A stretch of 49,784 nucleotides of DNA, from positions 1-49,784 of the forward strand of contig JBJEWF010000076.1 of NCBI GenBank assembly GCA_051884915.1, in the 5' to 3' direction. The position numbers and the translations under genes were made by a program. Below are positions 41,959 to 49,784 of this stretch, piece after piece. The DNA is from RUG572 sp051884915. Lineage in GTDB: Bacteria; Verrucomicrobiota; Kiritimatiellia; RFP12; UBA1067. The notes beneath the pieces are model-generated. The model saw only the letters and a list, made by a program, of their open reading frames with translations, did no database searches and was not told where the DNA came from. Each line of letters begins with the position of its first letter. The first letter of the stretch is position 1.

Positions 41959-43731
41959 ATGGCAAACGTTTCCGTCATCATCAACGGCACCAAGGTTGAG
42001 GTGCCCGCCGGTTCGACGATCCTCGACGCGGCGAACAAGATCAACGTGCACATCCCGACGCTGTGCTACTGCCCGGACGTCGGCTGCGGCACCGCCAACA
42101 AGCCGGCCTCCTGCCGCCTTTGCCTCGTCGAGGCGACGGGCATCCGCGGCCCCCGCAAGATCCTCGTTCCGGCCTGCGCCACGCCGCTCGCGCGCGACGG
42201 CGTCGAGGTCTGGACGAACTCCCTCCGCGCCCTCAAGGCCCGCCGCACGGTGCTGGAGCTTCTGCTCTCCGACCATCCGCAGACCTGCCTGACCTGCGCG
42301 AAGAACCAGGAGTGCGAACTCCAGAAGCTCGCGGCCGAATTCGGCGTTCGCGACATCCCCTTCAAGGGCGAGATGAACACGTTCCCGGTCGACAAGTCGG
42401 CCGCCATCATGCGCGATCTCTCGAAGTGCGTGATGTGCCGCCGCTGCGAAACCGTCTGCAACAAGGTGCAGACCGTCGGCGCCCTCACGGGCAACGGCCG
42501 CGGCTTCAGCGCCAAGGTCGGCACGGCCTCGATGATTCCGCTTGCGGATTCGAGCTGCACGTTCTGCGGCCAGTGCGTGAACGTCTGCCCGGTCGGCGCC
42601 ATTGTCGGCGTCAGCTACGTGAAGCAGGTCTGGAACGCGATCCACGACGCCTCCAAGACGGTCATCGTCCAGACGGCGCCCGCCGTCCGCGTGGCGGTTG
42701 GCCAGGAATTCGGCTTCAAGAAGGGCCAGCCGGTTACGGGCAAGCTCGTGGCGGGTCTGCGCAAGCTCGGTTTCGACAAGGTGTTCGACACGGACTTCTC
42801 GGCCGACCTCACCATCATGGAGGAGGGCCACGAGCTCATCGAGCGCGTGAAGTCCGGCAAGAACCTGCCGATTCTCACGTCCTGCTGCCCGGGCTGGATC
42901 AACTTCCTTGAGCACCACTATCCGGACCTCCTCGACATCCCGTCGAGCTGCAAGAGTCCGCAGCAGATGTTCGGCGCGATCGCCAAGAGCTACTACGCCG
43001 AGAAGATCGGCGTGAAGCCCCAGGACCTCATCGTCGTCTCCGTCATGCCCTGCCAGGCGAAGAAGTACGAGGCGGCGCGTCCCGAGTTCGCCCCGAACGG
43101 CATCAAGGACGTCGACTACGTCGTCACCACGCGCGAACTCGTCGCGATGCTCCAGGAGGCCGGCGTCAACCTCGCCAACCTCGAAGACGAGGACTACGAC
43201 AGCCCGCTCGGCGAATCCACCGGCGCCGGCGTGATCTTCGGCGTGACGGGCGGCGTGCTCGAAGCCGCGCTCCGCAGCGTCTACACGATGCTCAACGACG
43301 GCAAGAACCTCGCCGGCGACGCGATCAACTTCCGCGCCGTGCGCGGTCTCGACGGCGTGAAGGAGGCCAAGGTCGAAGTCGCGCCGGGCATTTCGGTCAA
43401 CGTGGCCGTCGCCTCCGGCCTCGGCAACGCCCGCAAGGTGCTCGACATGGTCCGCGCCGACCGCAACCGCTTCCAGGCCATCGAGATCATGGCCTGTCCG
43501 GGCGGCTGCATCAACGGCGGCGGCCAGCCTTTCATCCACGAAGAAGACCGCAAGGTCGTGCTCGAACAGCGCATGTCCGGCCTCTACGCGGAAGACGAAG
43601 GCAAGGCCTGCCGCCTGTCGCACGAGAATCCGGACATCAAGAAACTCTACGCCGAATTCCTCGGCGAACCCGGTTCGGAGAGGGCCCACCACCTGCTCCA
43701 TACCGTCTACCACAACAATCCGCGTGCCTGA
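41959..43731 (+). CDS. hydA: Catalytic [FeFe]-hydrogenase HydA
   Basis: 590 residues. The N-terminal NuoG-like part has [2Fe-2S] CYCPDVGCG/CRLCLVEA, the His-Cys3 motif HPQTCLTCAKNQEC, and two [4Fe-4S] motifs (CVMCRRCETVCN, CTFCGQCVNVCP). The H-cluster domain has all three signatures intact: L1 TSCCPGW near 310, L2 MPCQAKKYE near 365, L3 MACPGGCINGGGQP near 512. It produces or consumes H2 with electrons from ferredoxin and NADH by flavin-based bifurcation. Maturases HydEFG are not in the window. ATG 41959 has AAGGAG inside the end of hydB. Confidence 0.96.
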   Translation: MANVSVIINGTKVEVPAGSTILDAANKINVHIPTLCYCPDVGCGTANKPASCRLCLVEATGIRGPRKILVPACATPLARDGVEVWTNSLRALKARRTVLELLLSDHPQTCLTCAKNQECELQKLAAEFGVRDIPFKGEMNTFPVDKSAAIMRDLSKCVMCRRCETVCNKVQTVGALTGNGRGFSAKVGTASMIPLADSSCTFCGQCVNVCPVGAIVGVSYVKQVWNAIHDASKTVIVQTAPAVRVAVGQEFGFKKGQPVTGKLVAGLRKLGFDKVFDTDFSADLTIMEEGHELIERVKSGKNLPILTSCCPGWINFLEHHYPDLLDIPSSCKSPQQMFGAIAKSYYAEKIGVKPQDLIVVSVMPCQAKKYEAARPEFAPNGIKDVDYVVTTRELVAMLQEAGVNLANLEDEDYDSPLGESTGAGVIFGVTGGVLEAALRSVYTMLNDGKNLAGDAINFRAVRGLDGVKEAKVEVAPGISVNVAVASGLGNARKVLDMVRADRNRFQAIEIMACPGGCINGGGQPFIHEEDRKVVLEQRMSGLYAEDEGKACRLSHENPDIKKLYAEFLGEPGSERAHHLLHTVYHNNPRA

Positions 43732-43756
43732 CGCGGGTTTGCTGGAGGTCCAGCCG

Positions 43757-43788
43757 GCGGACGTCCCTTCTCCGGGGCGTCCGCTTTT
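43757..43788 (+). terminator. Rho-independent terminator after hydA
   Basis: An 11-bp stem with one G-T pair (GCGGACGTCCC / GGGGCGTCCGC) and a 6-base loop, followed by TTTTGCGTTT, starts 26 bases past the hydA stop. It may be partial, letting some transcription through to rex. Confidence 0.75.
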
Positions 43789-43815
43789 GCGTTTCGTCCG
43801 CCGAGGAGGTTTCCC

Positions 43816-44460
43816 ATGGAAAATGCGATTCAGAATCTTCCGTTGCCGACCATTCGCCGGTTTCCGGTCTATCTTCGAAAAATCCAGGACTGCGTGGCCC
43901 GGGAGGAAGAGTACATCTCCGGAGCCCTTCTCGCCGACGTGCTGAACCTCGACCATGTCGTCGTCCGCAAGGACCTGGCGATGACGGGCGTCTCGGGAAC
44001 GCCCCGGCTGGGATTTCCGACCAAGGAACTCGCCGCCGCCATCACGCGCGCGCTCGGCTGGGACAGCCCGACCCAGGCGGCCCTGATCGGCGTCGGGCAC
44101 CTCGGCGGCGCGCTGCTCGGCCATCGCGGCTTCCGGGACCACAACCTTGAAATCACGCTCGCCTTCGACGCCAATCCCGCGCTCGTCGGCACCCAGCTCC
44201 ACGGCGCGACGATTCTCGCCATCGACGATCTGGAGCGCATGATCCAGCGTCTGCACATCGTCCTGGCCATTCTGACGGTGCCCAGCTGCGCGGCCCAGGC
44301 GTGCGCCGACAAACTCGTCGCGGCGGGCATCCGCGGCATCTGGAATTTCACGGGCGTCTCCCTGAACGTGCCGGCCAGCGTCAAAGTCCAGCAGGAAGAC
44401 CTGGCGTCAGGTCTTGCCGTTCTTTCGCACATGATCGCCAGCACGCCGCGGCAGGACTGA
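43816..44460 (+). CDS. rex: Redox-sensing transcriptional repressor Rex
   Basis: 214 residues, usual length. The winged helix N-terminus has LPTIRRFPVYLRKI, VVVRKDLAMTGVSG and RLGFP near 68. The Rossmann domain has AALIGVGHLGGALLGHRGF near 88, the NADH-binding loop. Rex binds its operators when NAD+ is high and leaves them when NADH accumulates, so it relieves fermentation genes. Its place directly after hydCBA suggests that hydrogenase and adhE are its targets. A strong GAGGAGG precedes the ATG. Confidence 0.93.
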   Translation: MENAIQNLPLPTIRRFPVYLRKIQDCVAREEEYISGALLADVLNLDHVVVRKDLAMTGVSGTPRLGFPTKELAAAITRALGWDSPTQAALIGVGHLGGALLGHRGFRDHNLEITLAFDANPALVGTQLHGATILAIDDLERMIQRLHIVLAILTVPSCAAQACADKLVAAGIRGIWNFTGVSLNVPASVKVQQEDLASGLAVLSHMIASTPRQD

Positions 44461-44476
44461 CCGAACCGGCGTCCGG

Positions 44477-45565
44477 TCAGTCGACGGGGCGTATCCGCGA
44501 CGTCTTCACGACCTTGTGGACGCCGTCGGCGACGACGCGTTCGCCTTCCTTCAGCCCCTTGGCGATGAACTGCGTGTCGCCCAGCGTGTTGTCGCGCACC
44601 ACGTAGCGGCGCTCGACGGAACGGTCGTCCTTGACGACCCAGACGTACGAGCCCTGCATGTCCTGCAAGACGGCGCTCGGCGGAACGGCCAGTTTCCTGA
44701 CGCCCGTCTTGCTCCTCAGCGTGACGCCGACCGTTCCGCCGGGCCGCAGAATGCGATCCTTGTTCGCGAAGATCGCAAAGACCTGGATCGAGTCCGTCTG
44801 GTCGTCCGCCGCATTCTCGATGTACTCGATCTGGCCTTTTTCCTGGTAGGAGCGGCCATCCGCCAGCATCAGCGAGACCACGCCATTCGTCTGGAAAGCC
44901 GACGCCCTCCCGTCGAACATCTCCAGGAACTCGCTGTTCGAGATGGAGAAGCGCACGCGGATGGGCGCCGCCTGAATCAGCGTCACCAGCGTGCCCTGGC
45001 CTTTCGTCAGATAGTTGCCTTCGGTATACAGCGTCGTCCCGACCTTGCCCGCAATCGGCGCGACGATGCGGCAATGGCGCAGATCGTCCCTGGCGCTGAT
45101 CAAATCGGCCTCGGCCGCCGCCAGCGAGGCCCGCGCGCTGTCCCGCGTCGACAGCGCGTTGTCCACGGCGTCAAGCGAAACGGCGTGGGAGCCGACCAGC
45201 TTCTTGTGGCGGGCGTAGCTCAATTCGGCATAGCCCAGCGCGGCCTTGCATTCGGCCACCTTCGCCTCCGCATTCTTCACCGCCGCCTCGAACTGGACCG
45301 AATCCAGGCGATAGAGCAGATCGCCCTTCTTCACGAACGTGCCGTTCTCGAATCCGACCTCAAGGATCTCGCCGCTCACCTGGGGAATCACATTGACCTG
45401 CGCGACAGGCACCACGCGCCCGGGATAGGTCTTTTCCATCAAGTCCGTTCCCGGTTCGACGCGAACGACCGGAAGCCGCAATTCGGCCGTCGGCGAAACT
45501 TCCGCCGCCGACAGCGCCCACGCGCACGCCAGCGCACCCCAGATGCAGACAGGTTTGAAGGGCTT
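44477..45565 (-). CDS. RND efflux periplasmic adaptor subunit
   Basis: 362 residues. MKPFKPVCIWGALACAWALSA is a signal peptide. The lipoyl-like hairpin is VIPQVSGEILEVGFENGTFVKKGD near 68, then an alpha-hairpin (VKNAEAKVAECKAALGYAEL, ASLAAAEADLISARDDL) and APIAGKVGTTLYTEGNYL. The C-terminal beta-barrel and membrane-proximal domains end in KGLKEGERVVADGVHKV. Such proteins bridge an inner-membrane RND pump and an outer-membrane channel, but neither partner is in the window. GTG 45565 is chosen because GGAGG lies seven bases upstream. ATG 45601 overlaps the previous stop and is an alternative. Confidence 0.85.
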   Translation of the reverse strand, partial: KPFKPVCIWGALACAWALSAAEVSPTAELRLPVVRVEPGTDLMEKTYPGRVVPVAQVNVIPQVSGEILEVGFENGTFVKKGDLLYRLDSVQFEAAVKNAEAKVAECKAALGYAELSYARHKKLVGSHAVSLDAVDNALSTRDSARASLAAAEADLISARDDLRHCRIVAPIAGKVGTTLYTEGNYLTKGQGTLVTLIQAAPIRVRFSISNSEFLEMFDGRASAFQTNGVVSLMLADGRSYQEKGQIEYIENAADDQTDSIQVFAIFANKDRILRPGGTVGVTLRSKTGVRKLAVPPSAVLQDMQGSYVWVVKDDRSVERRYVVRDNTLGDTQFIAKGLKEGERVVADGVHKVVKTSRIRPVD

Positions 45566-45597
45566 CACGGGGAAACCTCCATTCGGGAAAGGCCGAT

Positions 45598-46557
45598 TCA
45601 TTTCCGGGCGGATACGACGTCGTGCGCGCAGGCGCGCATCAGCTTCGCGCGCGCGTCGGACAGCCCCTTCATCGTATAGGTGCAGGCGTTCACGTCCTTG
45701 CCGAACAGCGCCTCGACCCACACGCACCCCTGCAGATATTCGCCTTCCGGGTTGAAATGGGACGGATCGACGTGCAGCCTGATCTCGTCCGCGTCTTTCT
45801 GCCCCTTGCGGCCCTTCCCCCAGAAGGCCTTGCCGCACACGTCGCCGTAGAATTCCGGCACGGCGGGTTCCTTCAGCGCGGCCAGTTCCTTTTTCGTCAG
45901 CACCTTGGCGTATCGGACGGGAAGGCGCCGGCGGAATTCCTGGACGGCGGTCGCCGTGGGAATGATTTTGAGGCCATGCTTCTTCGCCAGCGTCCGGTAG
46001 GATTCGTGAAGGGCCTCGTACATCGTGTCCGGCGTCATCCGCCATACGCCCAGCCGCCCGTCGTACGGGCAGTAGGACCACGTCTCCTGAATGCGGATTT
46101 CCGCCTGCGGAGCCAGTTCGCGGATCTTGGCGATCAGATTGTCCGCATACGGCTGGAACGTCTTGTAGAACGCGCTCTGGCCGCTTGCCTGCTGAATCGT
46201 GACCACGTCCCATTTGTCCGCCGACAGGGCCTGGGGGATGTTCGCGTGGCCGCCTTTCATGACGTTGCGGATCGGGGCCTCCTTGGCATCGCAGGACGTC
46301 CAGCTCAACTGCACGGCGTAGGGACGGAACTCCCCGTCTGCCGCCTTCTCGACATTCGCCCAGTGCCGGCTGAGCGGACATCCGCCGATGCTCAGATTGG
46401 CAAGATCCAGTTCGCAGCCGAGCGCCTTGGCGATCGCGGGCGTCTGGCGCATGACGCTGCAGGTGAAACTGTTGCCGATCATAAGCACCTTGAGCGCCTT
46501 GGCCTCGCCGGCCAGACACGCCATGGACAGGACAATCGCAGCCAAAATCCGCTTCAT
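45598..46557 (-). CDS. Secreted SGNH-like hydrolase (DUF4886)
   Basis: 319 residues. MKRILAAIVLSMACLAGEAKA is a signal peptide. The fold starts with VLMIGNSFTCSVM near 25 (nucleophile Ser in block I), then SIGGCPLSRHW (block II-like Gly), VVTIQQASG (block III-like) and VDPSHFNPEGEYLQG near 273 with the Asp-x-x-His pair of block V. This is the SGNH esterase plan, and DUF4886 proteins are usually secreted hydrolases acting on acetylated glycans. The true substrate is unknown. GAGGAG stands ahead of ATG 46557, and a promoter lies at 46639-46668. Confidence 0.8.
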   Translation of the reverse strand: MKRILAAIVLSMACLAGEAKALKVLMIGNSFTCSVMRQTPAIAKALGCELDLANLSIGGCPLSRHWANVEKAADGEFRPYAVQLSWTSCDAKEAPIRNVMKGGHANIPQALSADKWDVVTIQQASGQSAFYKTFQPYADNLIAKIRELAPQAEIRIQETWSYCPYDGRLGVWRMTPDTMYEALHESYRTLAKKHGLKIIPTATAVQEFRRRLPVRYAKVLTKKELAALKEPAVPEFYGDVCGKAFWGKGRKGQKDADEIRLHVDPSHFNPEGEYLQGCVWVEALFGKDVNACTYTMKGLSDARAKLMRACAHDVVSARK

Positions 46558-46638
46558 GGACACTCCTCTTTTCCGTCGTTTCCGCAACAGCACGCGCCTG
46601 CGGACGCTGAACCGCACGCCGTCTGCCGCATGCGGGCC

Positions 46639-46668
46639 ATTGTATCATTTTCCGTCCGCATCGGACAA
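46639..46668 (-). promoter_or_regulatory. Promoter of the DUF4886 gene
   Basis: On the minus strand TTGTCC (46668-46663) and TACAAT (46644-46639) are 18 bp apart, with the minus-35 box inside the end of the upstream gene. The leader is about 75 bases. Confidence 0.5.
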
Positions 46669-47514
46669 GTTGTAATGGGCTTTGAAGTTCCGGGCGATTT
46701 TTTCGAGCACGGGGTTGGGATTCTCCGCCAGTCCCCGGCAAAGTTCCCGATAGGCCCGGGCGGCAAACTTGGGATTGTCCCGCGCCTCCAGCATCAGGAC
46801 CTGATAGACGATCTGCCGCAATTCCTGCCGGACGTTTTTTTTGCCGCGGGCGAGCGGCAGCCCCTTGTGGGCCCAGTAAAGCGCGCTGGCGAACGGATGG
46901 AGCCAATCCTGCGCGCCGTATTCGCGGTCGATTTCGGCACACAGCGCCGGATCCATCCTGACGGGGCTCCAATCCGCCGTCTGCCGGCATTTCCCGATCT
47001 GCGCCGCCCACTTCTCGCGGTAGAACGGCGACGCCTCGTCCAGATCGCCTCCCAACTTGAGCAGAAACAGCCAGGCGAGTTCCTTGTGGAGAACCGGATC
47101 GCCCGGATTCAACCGCAGACCGTCGTCGCGAAGAAGCCGCATGCCCGACTCGACCCAGCGCCACCGGTCTTCGTGCGTCGGCATCATGACCGAGATGTTG
47201 TAGGCCAGATTCCACGCCGAATAGGCCCAGACTTCCGGCGTGTAGGGGTCGAGAAACGTCAGCCACGTGGCCAGCTGCGCCAATTCGGCATAACGGCCTT
47301 CGTCCTGGAGGCGATCGGCGCGAAACCACACGACCTCGGCGGCAATGCCGCGGAAACCGCCCAGCCCCGCGACGATCATCTCGGCCACGGGATTGGGGGC
47401 CACGCCCTGCTGTTCGCGCGCCCGGGAACGTCCCTGCTGGCAGAACCAGGCGCAGCACGAGCAGAGGACGAATCCGAGTCCAAGGGCACCGGCAGACAGG
47501 ACGTTCCGCTTCAT
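46645..47514 (-). CDS. Membrane-anchored helical (TPR-like) protein
   Basis: 289 residues. One hydrophobic segment (residues ~7-26, ALGLGFVLCSCCAWFC) anchors or exports it. The rest is helical with repeat-like pairs: RYAELAQLATWLTFLDP, WAYSAWNLAYNISVMM, LHKELAWLFLLKLGG, FASALYWAHKGLPLARGKK, similar in spacing to tetratricopeptide repeats. I do not recognise a family, and no catalytic motif is visible. ATG 47514 overlaps the riboflavin synthase stop (ATGA), so it is the last gene of the nusB-rib operon, but a functional link to riboflavin is not obvious. Confidence 0.7.
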   Translation of the reverse strand: MKRNVLSAGALGLGFVLCSCCAWFCQQGRSRAREQQGVAPNPVAEMIVAGLGGFRGIAAEVVWFRADRLQDEGRYAELAQLATWLTFLDPYTPEVWAYSAWNLAYNISVMMPTHEDRWRWVESGMRLLRDDGLRLNPGDPVLHKELAWLFLLKLGGDLDEASPFYREKWAAQIGKCRQTADWSPVRMDPALCAEIDREYGAQDWLHPFASALYWAHKGLPLARGKKNVRQELRQIVYQVLMLEARDNPKFAARAYRELCRGLAENPNPVLEKIARNFKAHYNLSDADGK

Positions 47515-48167
47515 TGGAGGAATCCGTTCTCCGCCAGCATTTCCATCGTCAGTCCCGAAGGCCCGGCCGGCGAGGCCCGTTCGGCAGACTCCGCCTGGCG
47601 AATGGCATAGCGGCCCAGAACGTCGCTTTCAAGATTCACGGAATCGCCCACTTTGAGGCCGCCGAGATTGGTCGCCGCCGCCGTCGAGGGAATGATGTCG
47701 ACCTGCAGCCAATCCGCGCCCAGCGCGCTGACCGTCAAGGACACGCCATTGACGGCAATGGAGCCTTTCAGAACCGTCGCCGCCGCAATGACGCGCCCGC
47801 AGTCGAACCGAAGCGCGAAATCCCGGCCCTTGGCCGTTTTGGCGATCAGCCGCCCAATGCCGTCGACATGCCCCTGGACGACGTGCCCGCCCAGCCGGTC
47901 GCCGGCCTGCAGGGCGCGTTCAAGATTGACCTTCGCGCCGGGCAGCAGGGAGGCCAGGGTCGAACGCGCCTCCGTCTCCCTGAGCACGTCCGCCGTGAAC
48001 CGCGTGCTGTCGCAATTGCAGACGGTCAGGCAGACGCCGTTGACCGCAACGCTTTCCCCCTTGACCAGGGGAGTCGGCCAGGGGTCGAACTTGAATTCGA
48101 GAACCAGTCCCTCGCCGCGGGAAACGCGCTTCAGCGTTCCTACTTTCTGTATCAGTCCTGTGAACAT
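47511..48167 (-). CDS. ribE: Riboflavin synthase alpha chain
   Basis: 218 residues, two lumazine-binding barrels. MFTGLIQKVGTLKRV begins the first, with VNGVCLTVCNC near 44 and LGGHVVQGHVDGIG at the start of the second, and VNGVSLTVSAL near 140. It dismutates two molecules of 6,7-dimethyl-8-ribityllumazine to riboflavin. Its ATG at 48167 overlaps the ribD end by 16 bases. Lumazine synthase and RibBA are not in the window. Confidence 0.93.
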   Translation of the reverse strand: MFTGLIQKVGTLKRVSRGEGLVLEFKFDPWPTPLVKGESVAVNGVCLTVCNCDSTRFTADVLRETEARSTLASLLPGAKVNLERALQAGDRLGGHVVQGHVDGIGRLIAKTAKGRDFALRFDCGRVIAAATVLKGSIAVNGVSLTVSALGADWLQVDIIPSTAAATNLGGLKVGDSVNLESDVLGRYAIRQAESAERASPAGPSGLTMEMLAENGFLQ

Positions 48168-49156
48168 AGATTCGTCGAGAAGATGTCGGCGCCGTGGACT
48201 TGGGCGGAAAACGGCCGGAAGCGGCAAGCTTCGGCAAGCGGCCGGCCGCCAATCACAAGGGGACAGAGAATCGTCGTCCACTTGTCGACCCGTCGCGCCG
48301 CCGCAAGCGAACGGGCCAGGCCGAGGCCGCCTTCGCAGAGGACGTGCATGAACCCGCGCCGTCCCAGATCCTCCAGCGCCGCAACGGGGTCGGAATAGAC
48401 GAGCGTCCGTTCCCGCGCGCCATCCGCAAAGACCTGCGCGCCGGCCGGCAGATTGCCGCTGCCGGAAACGACGGCCCGCCACAGGTCGTCATTTCTCCGC
48501 GTGTGGCAGAGAAGCGAGGGATCGTCCCTGCGGATCGTCTCCGCACCGACCATCACCACGTCGACGCGCTCGCGCCACCGCGCCGTCTCGCGCAGCGAGG
48601 GCCGGCCCGAAATCCACCGCGACTTGCCGTCCAGGTCGCAAATGCGGCCATCCAGCGACATGGCCAGCTTGACTTCGACAAAGGGCAGTCCCGTGGTCAC
48701 GTGCTTTGCGAAAGGCCGAAGCGTTTCCTCGAAGATGCCGCAGGCGATCCGATGGCGGGGATCGGCTGACGGGCATTGCATCCAGCAGACGGTTTCAATC
48801 CCCGCCCGGCGCAGGATGCGCGCGGCCCTGCCCCCGTTCTTCGCGTTGGGGTCGGGACAGGCCCATTCGACGCGCGCGACGCCAGCCGCGATCAGCGCCT
48901 CGCAGCACGCGCCGACGCGACCGGGCTTCGAGCACGGCTCCAGGGTGCAGAAGACACTCGCCCCCCTGGGAGAAACGGAACAGGACGCGAGGGCGGCGAC
49001 TTCGGCATGGGCAAGACCGCAACGCCTGTGGCGCCCTTCTCCGATCTGGATGCCGTTTTTGACGACCACGGCGCCAACGGGAGGGTTGGGGCGCGTATGA
49101 CCACAGCTCCGCAGCGCCAGCGCCCAGGCACGAGACATGAAAGAGAGATTCTCCAT
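48152..49156 (-). CDS. ribD: Bifunctional riboflavin deaminase/reductase RibD
   Basis: 334 residues. The deaminase domain has the zinc ligands in LAHAEVAAL near 49 and FCTLEPCSKPGRVGACCEAL near 70. The reductase domain from ~145 has EVKLAMSLDGRICD, VMVGAETIRRDDPSLL near 200 and HVLCEGGLGLARSL near 270. It performs the second and third steps from GTP towards lumazine. It starts 23 bases after nusB. Confidence 0.93.
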   Translation of the reverse strand: MENLSFMSRAWALALRSCGHTRPNPPVGAVVVKNGIQIGEGRHRRCGLAHAEVAALASCSVSPRGASVFCTLEPCSKPGRVGACCEALIAAGVARVEWACPDPNAKNGGRAARILRRAGIETVCWMQCPSADPRHRIACGIFEETLRPFAKHVTTGLPFVEVKLAMSLDGRICDLDGKSRWISGRPSLRETARWRERVDVVMVGAETIRRDDPSLLCHTRRNDDLWRAVVSGSGNLPAGAQVFADGARERTLVYSDPVAALEDLGRRGFMHVLCEGGLGLARSLAAARRVDKWTTILCPLVIGGRPLAEACRFRPFSAQVHGADIFSTNLCSQD

Positions 49157-49179
49157 GCGTCCGCTCCCGCTCCGCCGGT

Positions 49180-49695
49180 TCAGGGCGTGTATTCCCGTTC
49201 CGTCCGGGCATGGTCCTTGGCGTACTTGTCAAGAACGCCATTCACGAAACGGCCGCTTTTCGTTTCGGAGAAGAATTTGGCAAGATCGACGCATTCGTTG
49301 ATCGTGATCGGGTCGGGAATCCGGTCGGCGCAGCGAGACATCTCCCAGATGCCCAGACGCAGGACGTTCCGCTCGACGGTCCCCAGGCGATAGAGCGACC
49401 AGTTCTTGAGATAGCCGACAAGTTCGTCGTCGAGTTCGGAACGGACCTGGAGAACGCCGAGAACGCGAACTTCGGCGAACTGGCGGATTTCTTCGAGCGA
49501 GGCGACGACTTTCGGGTCCCCGGATGTGAAGATCGCACGCCGCGGCGCAGCGGAATCCCCCTGCGCATCCGCCTCAAGCTGCCTCTGCTGCTCCCAGAAA
49601 TCCCGGATGGCGAGATCCGGAGCAACCGGCGGATTCAAGTCAAATTGGACAAGCATCTGGAGTGCCCATTCACGACCTTGGCGACGTGTGACCAT
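49180..49695 (-). CDS. nusB: Transcription antitermination factor NusB
   Basis: 171 residues, some 30 more than E. coli NusB, because of an insert after the first helix (residues ~25-60). It has RRQGREWALQMLVQFDLNPP near the N-terminus and GTVERNVLRLGIWEMSR near 105, NECVDLAKFFSETKSGRFVNGVLDKYA at the end, split here as ECVDLAKFF and RFVNGVLDK. It binds boxA RNA with NusE in rRNA antitermination and ribosome assembly. nusB next to rib genes is a common arrangement. ATG 49695 follows AGAGG. Confidence 0.88.
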   Translation of the reverse strand: MVTRRQGREWALQMLVQFDLNPPVAPDLAIRDFWEQQRQLEADAQGDSAAPRRAIFTSGDPKVVASLEEIRQFAEVRVLGVLQVRSELDDELVGYLKNWSLYRLGTVERNVLRLGIWEMSRCADRIPDPITINECVDLAKFFSETKSGRFVNGVLDKYAKDHARTEREYTP

Positions 49696-49784
49696 TTCAA
49701 AGAACCTCTTTGCGCATCGGAACGACAACCGTCCCCGGTTCCCCGCGGCGCGGGGAGACGGGAGCGGAAAACGAAAAAAAGCCG
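49696..49784 (-). other. Intergenic tail with T-run at the window edge
   Basis: On the minus strand the segment starts CGGC followed by seven T (49780-49774), looking like the end of a terminator whose stem lies outside the window. A GC-rich inverted stretch (49731-49763) follows before nusB. No promoter boxes could be named with confidence. Confidence 0.35.

Noticed and set aside
39518..41965. An 815-codon minus-strand frame opposite hydC and hydB, and a similar one at 41776-44256 opposite hydA and rex.
   Set aside because: Same mirror effect; the plus strand encodes clear hydrogenase subunits and Rex with ribosome sites.
49157..49784. An FMN riboswitch before the riboflavin genes.
   Set aside because: ribD follows nusB by 23 bases, and nothing like the conserved RFN element is seen in the short region upstream of nusB.
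1..49784. Mobile elements, CRISPR arrays, tRNA or rRNA genes.
   Set aside because: No transposase or integrase motifs, no spaced direct repeats of CRISPR type, and no cloverleaf or rRNA sequence were noticed on either strand.

Overview
The window is 49.8 kb of GC-rich bacterial chromosome. Almost every base belongs to a protein gene. I saw no rRNA, tRNA, CRISPR array or insertion sequence. The gene set points to a strictly anaerobic, fermentative, Gram-negative-type bacterium: [FeFe]-hydrogenases, AdhE, Nfn, a superoxide reductase, many signal peptides and lipoboxes, a type II pseudopilin, and a division/cell-wall cluster with a DAP-type Mur ligase. The style (pseudopilin plus a large secreted protein, DUF4886, GHL10 and beta-helix proteins) fits the Kiritimatiellota/Verrucomicrobiota-Lentisphaerae group. 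That placement is inference from gene content, not a phylogeny.

Layout. 1-5200: a large secreted protein cut by the window edge, a type II pseudopilin with a divergent ribbon-helix-helix regulator over a palindrome, a decayed stretch, and an SdpI-like membrane protein. 5261-9736: a two-gene FAD oxidase/Fe-S protein operon, a superoxide reductase, a DeoR-type regulator and a Gly/His-rich secreted protein. 9862-13978: YggS, YbeY, a secreted beta-helix protein and a DUF2723-like membrane protein. 13992-29582 is one long minus-strand run that starts at mraZ. It reads mraZ, rsmH, ftsL-like, ftsI, a short murE-like gene, and then, instead of murF/mraY, a lipid-type cassette: lipoprotein, half ketosynthase, PlsC-like acyltransferase, lipoprotein, KAS III, ACP, FkbH-type HAD protein. 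After that come a GHL10 lipoprotein, a Tat-exported phosphoesterase, a phosphofructokinase and an rRNA-type methyltransferase. FkbH, ACP and KAS III side by side is the core known from tetronate biosynthesis, where a glyceryl unit is loaded on ACP and condensed with a beta-ketoacyl chain.

29863-44460 is a hydrogen/redox island: SpoIIE-type phosphatase, PAS-bearing sensory [FeFe]-hydrogenase (HydS type), a thioredoxin-like [2Fe-2S] protein, an APH-type kinase-like protein, AdhE, NfnB, NfnA, then on the plus strand the trimeric hydrogenase HydC-HydB-HydA and the redox repressor Rex. Together these genes can move electrons between NADH, NADPH, ferredoxin, H2 and ethanol, and sense the redox/H2 state. 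The promoters of the sensory operon and of hydCBA share an almost identical core, about 6.3 kb apart and on opposite strands, which suggests joint control.

44477-49784: an RND-type adaptor without its pump, a DUF4886 SGNH-like hydrolase, and an operon nusB-ribD-ribE plus a membrane-anchored repeat-type protein.

Several minus-35/minus-10 pairs with 17-18 bp spacing can be read by eye. In several cases the predicted transcription start falls on or within a few bases of the start codon, suggesting leaderless mRNAs.
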